A DNA stretch of 64,000 nt from Chromatiaceae bacterium (lineage in GTDB: Bacteria; Pseudomonadota; Gammaproteobacteria; Chromatiales; Chromatiaceae). Within the stretch, counting starts at the first letter, position 1, and each line of letters begins with the position of its first letter. Where the stretch lies: positions 18,778 through 82,777 of the forward strand of contig JAJDNF010000056.1 in assembly GCA_022340805.1 (NCBI GenBank), written 5' to 3'. A program made the position numbers and the translations under genes. The notes beneath the pieces are model-generated. The model searched no databases. It saw only the letters and a list, made by a program, of their open reading frames with translations, and had not been told where the DNA came from. This document shows positions 32,301 through 41,989 of this stretch, one piece after another.

Positions 32301-32922
32301 TGCCGCGGATCGCTATTGCAACCGGCAACGACGGGTCCAGCAGACCGCTGTTGCGCAACAGATCTGCCTGATCGATCGCCGCGCTGACCAGCCCCCAGAA
32401 TTGCTCCACGCCGTTGTCGTCGGGTACGTAAACCGGCATTCGCGCGATCAGTGCGGTGCCGCCCTGGCGTAGCACCAACGGGCCGGCCAGCACGATCTGG
32501 CGGGTTTGTCTGGCGCGTTCGGCCGCCTCGTACTGGGCAGGTGTGTTGCGGTAGTCGAGCCCGATCGCTCCCTCGTTGCCCTGCACCGGGTACACCAGCC
32601 GAATCACCATGTCAGGCGCCGCGGCGATGTTGCGAAGTTGGGTCCGCCCCGAGAACAGCGGGCGCGCTGCGCGGGCAAACTGCTCCTGGCCGATCGCCGG
32701 GTCGAGGTTAATGACGCTGATCAGGCCCTTTACCAATTGCAGGTCACCGTTGAGATTGCTCTCGAGACGGTCGCGTAGCACGGTGAGTCGATTCTGTACG
32801 CCGGCACGGGCCTGCGCCATCTGGCGAAGATCGTGGGCCTTTTCCATGTATACGGCGGCAAACCCCAGCGCCGCGGCCATCAGCACCGTGACCAGGTTGA
32901 CGAAAGTCACCTTGCGCGTCAT
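29305..32922 (-). CDS. CHASE-domain, multi-PAS hybrid histidine kinase
   Basis: A 1205-residue membrane kinase. An N-terminal helix ([19 protein letters not shown]), a periplasmic CHASE-like domain (about 40-240, with [20 protein letters not shown]) and a second helix precede four PAS domains (about 290-780). HisKA ([16 protein letters not shown]), HATPase ([21 protein letters not shown]) and one receiver ([11 protein letters not shown]) follow. No HPt is present, so a separate phosphotransfer protein is needed. I use ATG 32922; TTG 32928 is in frame. No dedicated response regulator is adjacent. Divergent from dsbB. Confidence 0.88.
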   Translation of the reverse strand: MTRKVTFVNLVTVLMAAALGFAAVYMEKAHDLRQMAQARAGVQNRLTVLRDRLESNLNGDLQLVKGLISVINLDPAIGQEQFARAARPLFSGRTQLRNIAAAPDMVIRLVYPVQGNEGAIGLDYRNTPAQYEAAERARQTRQIVLAGPLVLRQGGTALIARMPVYVPDDNGVEQFWGLVSAAIDQADLLRNSGLLDPSLPVAIAIRGRDATGRDGEIFFGPPDLFADDPVLADINLPVGSWQMAAVPNGGWQIGSDDIWTWRLTFAFIALSLLGALVAFGRALRIAALAQERSESARRQLSATLENMPNVAVQWYDRRARVSYWNTASERLYGWSAAQAMGKTLDQLMLTPEETVEFTALLQRSTAGQEQIGSAEYPTRNRGGEPRWVESTIFAVPGHSADEPIFVRMDIDVTARKQREQEIFALKNKLQATLAAIPDLLFELDADGRFVDFHSPRRDLLLAPPEAFLGRTIAEILPPDAAAVCIAALNETIQTGHSAGRQFMLELPIGQRWFELSGSVKNDDAGQAAHFIFLSRDISDRRDAEAALRRSEGLLRTVIDEMPDVLMLMDDAANFLLCNRAAGLLYNATPDAMIGRNEAEFGVSQETGRALREDLAGVIGSGRTETVFEDRRDSTTGEMRHFHSIKKPLRDAQGRDQVLVIAQDITDVLRAQGEVARSDAKLRMIVDNLDAYIYLKDQDGRYLFANQAVCELLQVADLSDIVGFNDEKFFDPSTADSIRKNDRRVLDEGETLRAEETNTIPKTGVTATYLSTKLPLRDEDGRIYALCGISVDITDRKRVEEELRRYRDHLEELVVERTEQLAAAKEEAEAANVAKSAFLANMSHEIRTPLNAIVGMAHLVRRSGVTPRQSEQLDKLEGAGEHLLEVINAILDLSKIEAAKFDLEHRQVKLDTLTNNVATMLRERAQAKQIKLVVEAHPLPGPLLGDSSRLQQALLNYAANAVKFTDRGTITLRVVCARETPDYAMLRFEVQDTGTGIAPADIDRLFSAFEQADNTTTRRYGGTGLGLAITRKLARMMGGDAGAVSTPGEGSTFWFTARLAKGDGNAPADVAAVGDAEQTLVHEYPRRRFLVVEDEPVSREIAVMFLEQAAQDTDEAGDGLMAVELAAANDYAAILMDMQMPRMDGIEATRRIRALPRHARTPIIAMTANAFDEDRRRCLDAGMNDFLAKPVDPKILYSTLAKWIAR

Positions 32923-32940
32923 CGGCAAACACCGTGCGTG

Positions 32941-32969
32941 TTGAACAGATCTCGGATCATTGATAAAGA
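32941..32969 (+). promoter_or_regulatory. Candidate sigma-70 promoter upstream of dsbB
   Basis: TTGAAC and TAAAGA are separated by exactly 17 bases in the divergent region between the hybrid kinase and dsbB. Each box matches four of six consensus positions. It would leave a leader of roughly 170 bases. Confidence 0.3.
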
Positions 32970-33144
32970 GGGGGCAGGAGTAGGAACCGTAGGGCGCAAG
33001 GATAGCCCAGCCAAGCCATGGGCGGCGACGCGCCTGAATTTTTGTCCGGGAAGTATGCGCTGCTGTCCCGGCGTCGATCCGTCACGGGTCGCCGGGGTCC
33101 TCTGCACAGTGCGTGATGGTCGGAAGGAAAAGAAGGGTCCAAAG

Positions 33145-33690
33145 GTGAACGAAGAGATGTCCGGCAAATGGGTCGATGTACCAGGGCTGCGCCTGGCTGA
33201 GCGTCGGGCGGCGTGGATTGCGCTCGCCGGAACGGCGTTCGCGATCGAGGCAGCGGCGCTTTGGTTCCAGCACGGCATGGGCCTCGACCCCTGCGTGATG
33301 TGTATCTACGAGCGGTTGGCTATTATCGGTTTGGTCGCGGCCGGGCTGATCGGGGCGGTTCGACCCGCGCTGGCGATCGTGCGCTGGGTCGGCTATCTGG
33401 TCTGGGGGATCAGCGCCGCATGGGGCTTGCGTCTCGCGCTCGAGCATATCGGGATACAGACGGACAAGTCCGCCGCACTCGCCTGCAGCTTTTCGCCGGA
33501 TTTTCCGGCCTGGCTGCGGCTCGACGAGTGGCTGCCGGCGATGTTCCTGCCGACCGGCTTCTGCGACGACATCCAGTGGAGCTGGTTGTCGCTGACGATG
33601 GTCGAGTGGGTGGCGGTGGTGTTCACGCTGTATCTGCTGGTGCTCGCCGTTATTGTGTATCTCGAGCTGCGCGGTTCGCGGAGCCTCTGA
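33145..33690 (+). CDS. dsbB: Disulfide bond formation protein DsbB
   Basis: Inner-membrane quinone-linked oxidase that re-oxidises DsbA. Four membrane helices are visible over about 181 residues. The first periplasmic loop has the CxxC pair (DPCVMCIYERLA) and the second has the other cysteine pair (ALACSF and TGFCDD). I choose GTG 33145, which has AGAAGGG seven bases upstream; ATG 33157 is an alternative. A periplasmic thioredoxin-like protein follows, giving a thiol-redox neighbourhood. Confidence 0.92.
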   Translation: MNEEMSGKWVDVPGLRLAERRAAWIALAGTAFAIEAAALWFQHGMGLDPCVMCIYERLAIIGLVAAGLIGAVRPALAIVRWVGYLVWGISAAWGLRLALEHIGIQTDKSAALACSFSPDFPAWLRLDEWLPAMFLPTGFCDDIQWSWLSLTMVEWVAVVFTLYLLVLAVIVYLELRGSRSL

Positions 33691-33745
33691 TTGAGGCGCG
33701 GCCTCGCCGACGGTACGGATCTGGACTTTTGCGGAGTTGATGAAC

Positions 33746-34261
33746 ATGCATGCAGCAAAATCGCACGGGGCTGCCTGGCTGGCCTCTTTGGTCATGACCC
33801 TGGCGTGCTGGTCGGGTATCGCGACCGCGGATGCACCGGATGGCTGGAACTTTCACCCGTTCGACGAGGCGCTGAAGATCGCACGGCAGGAGCAGAAGCG
33901 GGTCTTCCTGTATTTCGGGCGACACGGTTGCCCGTCATGTGAGCAGACCAACCGCGAGAGTTTCACCGATCCGCGGGTGATCGAACGCTACAGCGCCAAC
34001 TATGTGCTCGCGTATGTCGATTCGGAAAGCGGCAAGCGCATGCGCCTGCCGAGCGGTGAACGCATCACCGAGATGGAACTCGGTGTGCGGCTGAAGGTGT
34101 TTGGCACACCGTTTTTCTACTTCATGGAATCTGACGGCAAACCGATTCTGCGTGCACCCGGCTTTCAGACCGCCGACGAGTTCCTGGTGTTCGATGAGTT
34201 TGTGCACAGCGGTCGCTACCGGGAACAGAGCTTTGCCGAGTTCAAGGCGGCGAACTCGTGA
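33746..34261 (+). CDS. Periplasmic thioredoxin-fold protein (SoxW-like)
   Basis: About 171 residues, with a signal peptide (SLVMTLACWSGIATA) and a thioredoxin-like core. The redox motif is HGCPSCEQ and a cis-proline is in VFGTPFFYFM. It resembles the SoxW/DUF255-type thioredoxins of sulfur metabolism, but the Sox genes themselves are not in this window. ATG 33746 has GCGGAG nine bases upstream; ATG 33740 is also possible. The stop overlaps the next gene. Confidence 0.78.
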   Translation: MHAAKSHGAAWLASLVMTLACWSGIATADAPDGWNFHPFDEALKIARQEQKRVFLYFGRHGCPSCEQTNRESFTDPRVIERYSANYVLAYVDSESGKRMRLPSGERITEMELGVRLKVFGTPFFYFMESDGKPILRAPGFQTADEFLVFDEFVHSGRYREQSFAEFKAANS

Positions 34262-35496
34262 AGCGCCTGCCACTGTTGCTGTGCCTGCTGCCGGCCTGGG
34301 CGTGTGCGGCACCCTGGAGCTTCGGTACGCCGGTCCTGGTCGCCGGCGCATCCGACAGCACGCACTTCCACCATCTCGACGGTTCTGGCCGTCAGCACGT
34401 GGCGGCCTCTGCCAGCGAGGTGGCGCTGGTCTGGGAGGACGATCGTACCGGTTCGCCGCAGATCTATCTGGCCGTAGCGCCGCGCGAGGCGGCCAGCTTT
34501 GCACCCGATGTGCGCCTGAGCGACGGCGAAGAGGCCTACGAACCGGCCCTCGCGGCGCTGGACGGCAACCGCTGGCTGGCGGCCTGGGAGCAGGATGGAG
34601 CGGTGGTCGCACGGGTCATCGATGCGCAGGGACTGGGCCCCATCCAGGCGCTGGCGGGCAAATCCAGTCGACAGGTGACCCTGGTCAGCGACCGGGCGGG
34701 GCGGGTCGCCGCATTGTGGACGCGCGAACACGACGGTGGCCAGCTGCTCGAGGCGGCCGAACTCAAGGCCGATGGACGCGCGGTGGCCCTGGCGGGCGCG
34801 GCGGTTACCGTCGCGCCTGTAGTCGAGCACCCTTACCAGGGCTATCCGGCCGGTGCCTGGGGCAGGCAGGGTCGCCTGCTGGTCGCCTGGGAAGATCGGC
34901 GCGCGGGACACACGCGGCTGTTTCACACCTGGCGCGATCCCGGCCAGGGTTTTGCCGCCGAGCGCCAGCTGAACGAGCACAATGCGCCGCATGGCGAGGT
35001 GCCAGCCGGTGTGGTGGGGCTGGGCAGTGGCGTGATGCGGGTGGTGCTGGCCGCTGATGGGGCCGGCAACGTCCGTGCCGCCTGGCTGGACAAGCGCAAT
35101 CCGGCCTCGGGCTATGCCGTCTGGGGGGCGCTCAGCCAGGATGGCGGACGCAGTTTCGGACCCAATCAGATGGTGCAGGACGAGCTCGGCGCCGCAGTGC
35201 CGCAATGGCACGCCGCGCTGGCCGGTGGCGTCCCAGGCTTCGTCGCCGCCTGGGACGATACCCGCGAGGGCTGGGGCGATGGCTCCGAACCCGGTGATGT
35301 GGTGTTGTCATGGAACTTCGGCTCGGCATGGAGCCCGGACCTGGTGGTCCCCGGGGCGTCCGGCGAGGGTTACCAGGGCAGCCCGGCGGTCGCGCTCGAC
35401 CCGCAGGGCGACCTGCATCTGCTCTGGATCGAGGGCGACGATCTGTCGTCGCCGACGCGTCTGCGCTACCTGCACGGCGCATTTGACCCGGACTGA
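34258..35496 (+). CDS. Secreted beta-propeller-like protein (sialidase/BNR fold)
   Basis: A 412-residue protein with a signal peptide (LPLLLCLLPAWACA). It has repeated blades with a regular pattern: ALVWEDDRTGSPQIYLA, LLVAWEDRRAGHTRLFH, AAWLDKRNPASGYAVWGALSQDGGRSFGP and FVAAWDDTREGWGDGSEPGDVVLSW. Asp-box-like SxDGGxxF elements suggest a six-bladed sialidase-type propeller, but no catalytic sialidase residues are claimed. GTG 34258 overlaps the thioredoxin-like stop, so the two are coupled. Function unknown. Confidence 0.7.
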   Translation: MKRLPLLLCLLPAWACAAPWSFGTPVLVAGASDSTHFHHLDGSGRQHVAASASEVALVWEDDRTGSPQIYLAVAPREAASFAPDVRLSDGEEAYEPALAALDGNRWLAAWEQDGAVVARVIDAQGLGPIQALAGKSSRQVTLVSDRAGRVAALWTREHDGGQLLEAAELKADGRAVALAGAAVTVAPVVEHPYQGYPAGAWGRQGRLLVAWEDRRAGHTRLFHTWRDPGQGFAAERQLNEHNAPHGEVPAGVVGLGSGVMRVVLAADGAGNVRAAWLDKRNPASGYAVWGALSQDGGRSFGPNQMVQDELGAAVPQWHAALAGGVPGFVAAWDDTREGWGDGSEPGDVVLSWNFGSAWSPDLVVPGASGEGYQGSPAVALDPQGDLHLLWIEGDDLSSPTRLRYLHGAFDPD

Positions 35497-35667
35497 TCCA
35501 CACACACGCGCCACGTTGGTTCTCCGGACGGCCGCTGAGGTCAGCTGCCAGGCCTGCCACGCGCGTGTCACTGCAGCGGTCTGCTGTCTGAAACTTTTAC
35601 ACCTGGTGCGGTGCAAACCGCTGATCGGTGCGTCAAGCGGGTGGTTTTCCGAGCAATTTTCAGTGAC

Positions 35668-35681
35668 GGCATAAACATTGC
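35668..35681 (+). promoter_or_regulatory. Candidate sigma-54 (-24/-12) promoter
   Basis: CGGCATAAACATTGCTT has GG and GC separated by exactly ten bases, and the -12 half (TTGCT) matches consensus. It lies about 50 bases before the start of the DUF6316-like gene. No enhancer-binding regulator is encoded nearby. The rest of the 234-base gap holds nothing I recognise. Confidence 0.35.
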
Positions 35682-35730
35682 TTGCAATGATGATGAGGTT
35701 GATACGTCATCGTGGGGGGAGGCCACCGTC

Positions 35731-36234
35731 ATGAAGCATCAGCACACAGCTCAGGATGCGGCCGTGCCCAGAGCGGTCTTCACCGACTCAGCAGCTGACA
35801 TGCCGCATTCGGCACCGACGCCTATCCGCAACCGCGACACCGAGCAGCAACATACCTATTTTCGCTGCGAGCGTTTCTTTACCGTCGGTCACCAGTGGTA
35901 CGCGACCATTCGCGAGGGCCGGGACATCGGACCCTTCGGCAGTCGGCGCCAGGCCGAACTCGCCGTGGCCAGGTACGTCGCGAGCCATTTGGTGGATTCC
36001 CCGGCCGGGATCACCGAACTCGATCGGCTCGGCATTGGCGAGTACACGCACTTCGTTGTTTTGGTCCAGGAGATCGCCGCCTGTCTGGAACAACGCAGGT
36101 TGCGCAGCGAGAACAGCTCCTACGTGTGGGCCAAGCAAAGGCTCGATCGCCTCAAACGCCATCCCGACGAGGAGAGCCATCCGCAAGTCCGGTCACGCGT
36201 ACTGGAGTATCTGCTCACCGAAATGGACTCCTGA
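35731..36234 (+). CDS. DUF6316-like small protein
   Basis: A 167-residue soluble protein. The central block (YFRCERFFTVGHQWYATIREGRDIGPFGSRRQAE) resembles the DUF6316 domain, seen in proteins of marine and sulfur gammaproteobacteria. ATG 35731 is preceded by GGGGGGAGG at ideal distance, so the longer ORF-track version is rejected. The C-terminal half is helical and charged. Function is unknown. A candidate sigma-54 promoter lies just upstream. Confidence 0.65.
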   Translation: MKHQHTAQDAAVPRAVFTDSAADMPHSAPTPIRNRDTEQQHTYFRCERFFTVGHQWYATIREGRDIGPFGSRRQAELAVARYVASHLVDSPAGITELDRLGIGEYTHFVVLVQEIAACLEQRRLRSENSSYVWAKQRLDRLKRHPDEESHPQVRSRVLEYLLTEMDS

Positions 36235-36407
36235 GCCGCTAGCCAGCGCACTGTCCGGCACGCACGCCCGGGCTACCGGGCAGGTGCGTTGCGCGCGTGG
36301 TCCTGGTACGTATTTTCCGGTTCGGTGCATGCAAAGTCGTGATCCGCAGTACCACTCTGCCCTCTGGACCTTTAAGGTATGCGCCGACCATCAGAGGAGC
36401 ACAGCAC

Positions 36408-36797
36408 ATGAGTTACTACATCGAAACGACGCTCGATCTTCCCTTCGAAGAGGCGATCGGCAGGGTCAAGGCGGCCCTGAAAGAGGAGGGATTCGGCGTA
36501 CTGACCGAGATCGACGTCCAGGCGACCCTGAAGAACAAGCTCGACGTCGATTTTCGCCGCTATCAGATCCTCGGCGCCTGCAATCCGCAGTTCGCCTACA
36601 AGGCGCTCCAGTCCGAACGCATGGTCGGCGTCATGCTGCCCTGCAATGTGATTGTGCAGGATGCGGAAGGGGGTGGCTCGCAGGTTGCCGCCATCGATCC
36701 GATCGCCTCGATGCAGGCAATCGCCAATCCGCAACTGGCCGAGATCGCCGACGTGATTCGCGCCAAGCTGGGCCGTGTCATCGAGGGCCTGCGATAG
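36408..36797 (+). CDS. DUF302 family protein
   Basis: A 129-residue protein that matches the DUF302 domain over its whole length (TLDLPFEEAIGRVKAALKEEGFGVLTEIDVQATL; LGACNPQFAYKAL; VMLPCNVIV). The family is a swapped-strand dimer of unknown function, common in sulfur-oxidising bacteria. ATG 36408 has AGAGGAGC seven bases upstream. It stands alone, followed by the convergent HNH gene. Confidence 0.88.
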   Translation: MSYYIETTLDLPFEEAIGRVKAALKEEGFGVLTEIDVQATLKNKLDVDFRRYQILGACNPQFAYKALQSERMVGVMLPCNVIVQDAEGGGSQVAAIDPIASMQAIANPQLAEIADVIRAKLGRVIEGLR

Positions 36798-36920
36798 TCT
36801 CCGCGGGCATTGCGGCCCCGGCTGCTTGTTTGGCAACGCAGCGGCAGCCATCCCGGCCAACCACCCGCGAGCCGGGGACAGGCTGGGGCGGTGCGCGGCC
36901 CGGCCAAGTGGTAGCCCCGG

Positions 36921-37313
36921 TCAGCTGTCGCGCTTGAGCAGGGCCTGCAGCGCCTCGAAGGGCTTGTGCGAGGCCTGCTTGGCGCTCTTTTGCGTGTCTG
37001 GCTTGCCGCCGGCCGCGATGTGCTCCTCGTAGCGCTGGTGCTCATTGTCGTGGCAATACAGGCACAACAGCTCCCAGTTGCTGCCATCCGGCGGGTTGTG
37101 GTCGTGATTGTGATCGCGGTGATGGACGGTGAGTTCACGCACGTTCTCGCGCGTGAAGCTGCGCGCGCAGCGTCCGCAGACCCAGGGGTACAGCTTGAGC
37201 GCCTGCTCGCGGTATCCCTGTTCGCGTTCCTCCCGGGCGCGCCGGGCATCGGCAACGATCTTGTCCAGGCGTGCCGCGCCGCCAGGTTGGTCCGGTGAAG
37301 CGGGTTTAGACAT
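36921..37313 (-). CDS. yajD: YajD-type HNH nuclease
   Basis: A 130-residue HNH endonuclease-fold protein. Zinc-binding cysteines (WVCGRCARSF and LLCLYCHDNEH) flank the HNH core (ELTVHHRDHNHDHNPPDGSNWE). It resembles E. coli YajD, whose substrate is not established. It is divergent from recQ with a 157-base gap. A lysine-rich C-terminus (ALLKRDS) could aid nucleic-acid binding. Confidence 0.85.
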   Translation of the reverse strand: MSKPASPDQPGGAARLDKIVADARRAREEREQGYREQALKLYPWVCGRCARSFTRENVRELTVHHRDHNHDHNPPDGSNWELLCLYCHDNEHQRYEEHIAAGGKPDTQKSAKQASHKPFEALQALLKRDS

Positions 37314-37470
37314 CGCAGTTGTCTCGCGTTGGATGATTTGCTGAGCCTGATTCTAGCGCGAGCCGGGCCAACAGTGGTCGGCGCTGTGCGCCCCGGCCCC
37401 GGACACTCGCCGGCACCAGGTCTGCGTGCAAAGACTGCGGCAGCGACGGGTCCCCGGTACAATCCCGCCC

Positions 37471-39597
37471 ATGCCATCCGCCTCCGCTACGGCCGATACA
37501 ATCCACCAGACCCTGCAAAAGGTCTTCGGTTACACCAGTTTTCGCCCGCGCCAGCAGGACATCATCGAGGATCTGATCGCGGGCGGCGACGCGTTCGTGC
37601 TGATGCCGACCGGCGGCGGCAAGTCGCTGTGCTACCAGGTCCCGGCGCTGCACCGTCACGGCGTCGGGATCGTCGTGTCGCCATTGATCTCGCTGATGAA
37701 AGACCAGGTCGATGCGCTGCTCGGCAATGGCGTGGCCGCGGCCTATTACAACTCGAGTCTCGGCGCGGACGCTGCACGTCAGGTGCTGGCACGGCTGCAC
37801 GATCGCGCGCTGGATCTGCTGTATATCAGTCCGGAACGCCTGATCTCCGGCGGCTTCCTCGACCGCCTGGCGGATGTCGACATCGCGCTGTTCGCGATCG
37901 ACGAGGCGCACTGCGTCTCGCAGTGGGGACACGATTTCCGCCCGGAGTACGCCGCGCTCGGCAGCCTGCGCGAGCACTTCCCGGACGTGCCGCTGGTCGC
38001 GCTGACCGCCACGGCCGACGTGCAGACCCGGGATGATATCGTGCGGGTGCTGGGTCTGGGCAATGCCCGGCGCCACGTCAGCGGTTTCGACCGCCCGAAT
38101 ATCCGCTATACGGTGCTGGAAAAGCACAAGCCGTTCGAACAGTTACAGCGCTTTCTGCACGGCCGCACCGGCCAGGCCGGTATCGTCTACGCACTGTCGC
38201 GCAGGAAGGTCGAGGAGGTCGCCGACAAGCTGCGCGCCCAGGGTATCCGCGCCGGTGCCTATCACGCGGGACTGCCGGGCGAGCGGCGCGAGCGGGTGCA
38301 GGAGCAGTTCCTGAGGGACGAGTTGCAGGTGGTGGTCGCAACCGTGGCCTTCGGCATGGGCATAGACAAGCCAAACGTGCGTTTCGTGGTTCACTACGAC
38401 CTGCCCAAGCATATCGAGGGCTATTACCAGGAAACCGGGCGGGCAGGGCGTGACGGCCTGCCGTCCGAGGCGCTGCTGCTATACGGTGCACAGGACGTCG
38501 TGACCGCCCGCCGACTGATCGACAGCAATCAGAATCCGCAACAGCAGCGCATCGAAATCCACAAGCTCAATGCGATGGTCGCACTGGCCGAGGCGGTCAC
38601 ATGTCGCCGCCGGGTACTGCTCGGCTACTTCGGCGAGCCGCTGCAAGAGGATTGCGGCAATTGCGACGTATGCACCGACCCGCCGGAGCGATTCGACGCC
38701 ACCGTAGACGCACAGAAGGCGCTGTCCTGTGTGTACCGCGTCGAGCAGCGTTTCGGCATCAGGCATGTCATCGACGTACTGCGCGGTGCCGACACCGACC
38801 GCATCCGCACACTGCGCCACACCGGGCTGTCGACCTACGGCATTGGTAGCGATAAGAGCGAACAGGAATGGACCTCCATCTTCCGTCAGCTGATTCACCA
38901 CGGATACCTCGAACAAGACATCGCCAACTACTCGGTGCTGAAGCTCACCCCGCGCGCGCGCCCACTGCTGCGTGGTGAGGTCCGCCTCGAGTTGGCCAAG
39001 CCGCGGATCAAGGAAACCGCGGGCAAATCCAGGCGTCCGAGGATCGACACACAGGGCCCTTACGACGAAGCGCTGTTCGACGAACTGCGCCATCTGCGCA
39101 AGCAACTGGCCGACGCCGAGGGCAAGCCACCGTATATCGTGTTCGGCGACGCGACGCTGGTGCAGATGGCACGCGACAAGCCGCTCACGGAACAGGACCT
39201 GCTGGCGATCAGTGGCATCGGTCAGCACAAGCTGGAAAAATATGGCGCGGACTTTCTCAATGCGATTGCCGAGTATTGCATGGCCAATGGCGAGCAGGGC
39301 ACCGAGCTTCCTGCCGCGCTGCGTGATACCTGGCTTGCCTGCCAGCAGGGTCTCGACCTCGACGCGATCGCCAGCCAGCGCGGCCAGACATTGACCGAGA
39401 CCGCCGAACAGCTGATCAAGCTGATCGACGCTGGCCAGCCGGTGTCCGCGCAGAGGCTGATCGCCAGAAAGAAATACGAAATGATCGAGTCGGTCCTGGA
39501 AGACTTCGGCTGCGCGGCCGACTGGCAGACCCTGCGCGACGCGCTGCCGCCGCTGGTGGCCGATCACGAGATTCGCCTGGTCCAGGCGGGGTGGTGA
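37471..39597 (+). CDS. recQ: ATP-dependent DNA helicase RecQ
   Basis: A 708-residue 3'-5' helicase acting in recombination and replication restart. Walker A ([12 protein letters not shown]), the DEAH box ([19 protein letters not shown]), motif VI ([10 protein letters not shown]) and the RecQ zinc cysteines (C...EDCGNCDVC) are all present. A winged helix and a C-terminal HRDC domain (about residues 525-610) complete the protein. ATG 37471 lies directly after a TACAAT box (37458-37463), which may give a very short or absent leader. The stop overlaps the next gene. Confidence 0.95.
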   Translation: MPSASATADTIHQTLQKVFGYTSFRPRQQDIIEDLIAGGDAFVLMPTGGGKSLCYQVPALHRHGVGIVVSPLISLMKDQVDALLGNGVAAAYYNSSLGADAARQVLARLHDRALDLLYISPERLISGGFLDRLADVDIALFAIDEAHCVSQWGHDFRPEYAALGSLREHFPDVPLVALTATADVQTRDDIVRVLGLGNARRHVSGFDRPNIRYTVLEKHKPFEQLQRFLHGRTGQAGIVYALSRRKVEEVADKLRAQGIRAGAYHAGLPGERRERVQEQFLRDELQVVVATVAFGMGIDKPNVRFVVHYDLPKHIEGYYQETGRAGRDGLPSEALLLYGAQDVVTARRLIDSNQNPQQQRIEIHKLNAMVALAEAVTCRRRVLLGYFGEPLQEDCGNCDVCTDPPERFDATVDAQKALSCVYRVEQRFGIRHVIDVLRGADTDRIRTLRHTGLSTYGIGSDKSEQEWTSIFRQLIHHGYLEQDIANYSVLKLTPRARPLLRGEVRLELAKPRIKETAGKSRRPRIDTQGPYDEALFDELRHLRKQLADAEGKPPYIVFGDATLVQMARDKPLTEQDLLAISGIGQHKLEKYGADFLNAIAEYCMANGEQGTELPAALRDTWLACQQGLDLDAIASQRGQTLTETAEQLIKLIDAGQPVSAQRLIARKKYEMIESVLEDFGCAADWQTLRDALPPLVADHEIRLVQAGW

Positions 39598-40376
39598 GCG
39601 GATTGCCAGCGTTGCCGCTGCTCGGACCGGATGAGCCACCCGCGTTCGAGATGGTCAACGCCGGGGGTCGCAGCAGTGTCGTGCTGGTCTGCGATCACGC
39701 CTCCAACCGTGTACCTCGGCGGCTCGGCAGCCTTGGCCTCGACGCCGTTCAATTCGCCGACCATATCGCCTGGGATCCCGGTGCTGCGCTTGTGGCGCGC
39801 GGCCTTTCGGCCATGCTCGATGCACCTCTGGTCCTGAGCGGCTATTCGCGCCTGGTGATCGACTGCAATCGACCGTTGCTCAGCGCACAATCCATTGTCG
39901 AACAGAGCGCCGGCGTGATGGTCCCGGGCAATCGTGACTTGCCCTCCGGGGAGAGAGAACGGCGCGTCGACGCGCTGTTCCGGCCCTATCACGCTGCCAT
40001 CGAACGCCTGCTCGACGGGCGCGCCGGGCGACCCACGCTGCTGCTCAGCGTGCACAGCTTCACGCCGGTCTTCAACGCGATCCCAAGGCCATGGCAGATT
40101 GGCATCTCCGGCTGGGGTGACAGGCGACTCGCCAGGCTTATGCTCGAGAAACTGCAGTGCACCGGCGATCTCAGCGTCGGGGATGATGAGCCTTACCCGA
40201 TCACTGACGACATCGACTACACCATCCCGGCGCATAGCCAAGGCCGGTCATTGCACAGTGTCATGATCGAGATCCGCCAGGATGAAATCCCAACCGATGC
40301 CCGCGCTGCCGCGTGGGCATCTCGGCTGGGCAGCGTGTATCGACAGATCGAGGCCGCGCTGGGCGAGCAAAACTGA
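39591..40376 (+). CDS. N-formylglutamate amidohydrolase family protein
   Basis: A 261-residue FGase-family hydrolase. Landmarks are [44 protein letters not shown] and VHSFTPVF, which carry the zinc-binding and catalytic residues. In histidine degradation the enzyme releases formate from N-formylglutamate, but no hut genes are nearby, so the substrate here is open. GTG 39591 or 39594 overlaps the recQ stop. The 159-base gap to gnd has no recognised element. Confidence 0.82.
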   Translation: MVSGLPALPLLGPDEPPAFEMVNAGGRSSVVLVCDHASNRVPRRLGSLGLDAVQFADHIAWDPGAALVARGLSAMLDAPLVLSGYSRLVIDCNRPLLSAQSIVEQSAGVMVPGNRDLPSGERERRVDALFRPYHAAIERLLDGRAGRPTLLLSVHSFTPVFNAIPRPWQIGISGWGDRRLARLMLEKLQCTGDLSVGDDEPYPITDDIDYTIPAHSQGRSLHSVMIEIRQDEIPTDARAAAWASRLGSVYRQIEAALGEQN

Positions 40377-40535
40377 CGAGATGCAGGGCTTGCCGATCTG
40401 TAAGATATGGGCTGCGGACGGGGCACCACTCGGCGGCCAGCGTCGCGGGTTGCCAGGACCAGGCGACCAATAGGATGGCTCCGGGTATTCGATTACATTT
40501 CCGGGTCGTGGAACAACGCAATAAGGGAACAAGAC

Positions 40536-41987
40536 ATGCCAAAGGCAGACATCGGCCTGATAGGTTTGGCGGTGATGGGGCAAAACCTCGTCCTGAATAT
40601 GGCGGACAACGGCTATCGTGTCGCGGTCTTCAATCGCACCACGAGCAAGGTGGATGAGTTCCTCGAGGGACCGGCGAAGGGCACGACGATCATTGGCACC
40701 CACAGTCTCGAGGCATTGGTGGAGGCGCTTGCGGTGCCGCGCAAGGTCATGTTGATGGTAAAGGCCGGTGAGGTGGTGGATCGCTTCATCGACATGCTGG
40801 TTCCGCTGCTCGAACCGGGTGACGTGATCATCGATGGAGGCAACTCCCATTATCCGGATACCAGTCGGCGGGTCGCCTATCTGCGTGACAAAGGGCTGCG
40901 CTTCATCGGCACCGGGATATCCGGCGGAGAGGAGGGTGCGCGCCACGGGCCTTCCATCATGCCGGGCGGGGATCCGCAGGCATGGCCTTTGGTGAAGGAT
41001 ATCTTCCAGTCCATTGCGGCCAAGGTAGATGGCGAGCCCTGCTGCCAGTGGGTCGGCCAGGATGGGGCCGGGCACTTCGTCAAGATGGTGCACAACGGCA
41101 TCGAGTACGGCGACATGCAACTGATCTGCGAGGCCTATGCGCTGATGGAGTCGGCACTCGAAATGAGTCACGACCAGATGCACGACATCTTTGCTGACTG
41201 GAACAGCGGCGTACTGGATTCCTACCTGATCGAGATCACCGCCGATATCCTGGCGAAGAGGGACGAGGACGGCGCACCGCTGGTGACCAAGATCCTGGAC
41301 ACCGCCGGCCAGAAGGGAACCGGCAAGTGGACCGGTATCAGCGCGCTGGACCTGGGCGTGCCATTGACCCTGATCGGCGAGGCGGTGTTTGCCAGGGTGC
41401 TGTCATCGCTAAAGGACGAGCGCACCCGCGCATCGCGCAGGCTCGGCCCTCGTCCGAAACGGACCGTGCCGGGCGACAGGCAGGACTTGGTTCGCGCGCT
41501 GCACGATGCCTTGTACGCCTCCAAGATCATTTCCTATGCGCAGGGTTTCATGCTGATGCGCGAGGCCGCCAGAGTACAGGGATGGGATCTCAATTATGGC
41601 GAGATCGCGCTGATGTGGCGGGGCGGTTGCATCATACGCAGCAAGTTCCTCGGCAACATCAAGGCGGCATTCGATAGCAACCCGCAGCTGGACAATCTCG
41701 TGCTGGACGATTTTTTCACCACCGCGCTGAAGGATGCCGAGCCAGGCTGGCGTAAGGCGGTCGTGCTGGCGGTCGAGCAGGGGATTGCAACGCCGGCCTT
41801 TGCCTCGGCCCTTGCCTACTTCGATGGTTATCGCAGCGAACGCCTGCCGGCCAATCTGCTGCAGGCGCAGAGGGATTATTTCGGCGCCCACAGCTATGAG
41901 CGCGTGGACAAGCCGCGTGGGGAGTTCTTCCATACGGACTGGACCGGCCACGGCGGCAAGGTGGCATCGACGACTTACGAGGTGTGA
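40536..41987 (+). CDS. gnd: 6-phosphogluconate dehydrogenase, decarboxylating
   Basis: Oxidises 6-phosphogluconate to ribulose 5-phosphate with NADP in the oxidative pentose phosphate pathway. The nucleotide loop GLAVMGQNLVLNMA, the substrate motif GGEEGARHGPSIMPGG, the catalytic KMVHNGIEYGDMQ and the FHTDWTGHGG tail are typical. ATG 40536 has AAGGGAAC upstream and gives 483 residues. zwf follows three bases downstream; the lactonase gene pgl is not between them. Confidence 0.95.
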   Translation: MPKADIGLIGLAVMGQNLVLNMADNGYRVAVFNRTTSKVDEFLEGPAKGTTIIGTHSLEALVEALAVPRKVMLMVKAGEVVDRFIDMLVPLLEPGDVIIDGGNSHYPDTSRRVAYLRDKGLRFIGTGISGGEEGARHGPSIMPGGDPQAWPLVKDIFQSIAAKVDGEPCCQWVGQDGAGHFVKMVHNGIEYGDMQLICEAYALMESALEMSHDQMHDIFADWNSGVLDSYLIEITADILAKRDEDGAPLVTKILDTAGQKGTGKWTGISALDLGVPLTLIGEAVFARVLSSLKDERTRASRRLGPRPKRTVPGDRQDLVRALHDALYASKIISYAQGFMLMREAARVQGWDLNYGEIALMWRGGCIIRSKFLGNIKAAFDSNPQLDNLVLDDFFTTALKDAEPGWRKAVVLAVEQGIATPAFASALAYFDGYRSERLPANLLQAQRDYFGAHSYERVDKPRGEFFHTDWTGHGGKVASTTYEV

Positions 41988-41989
41988 AC

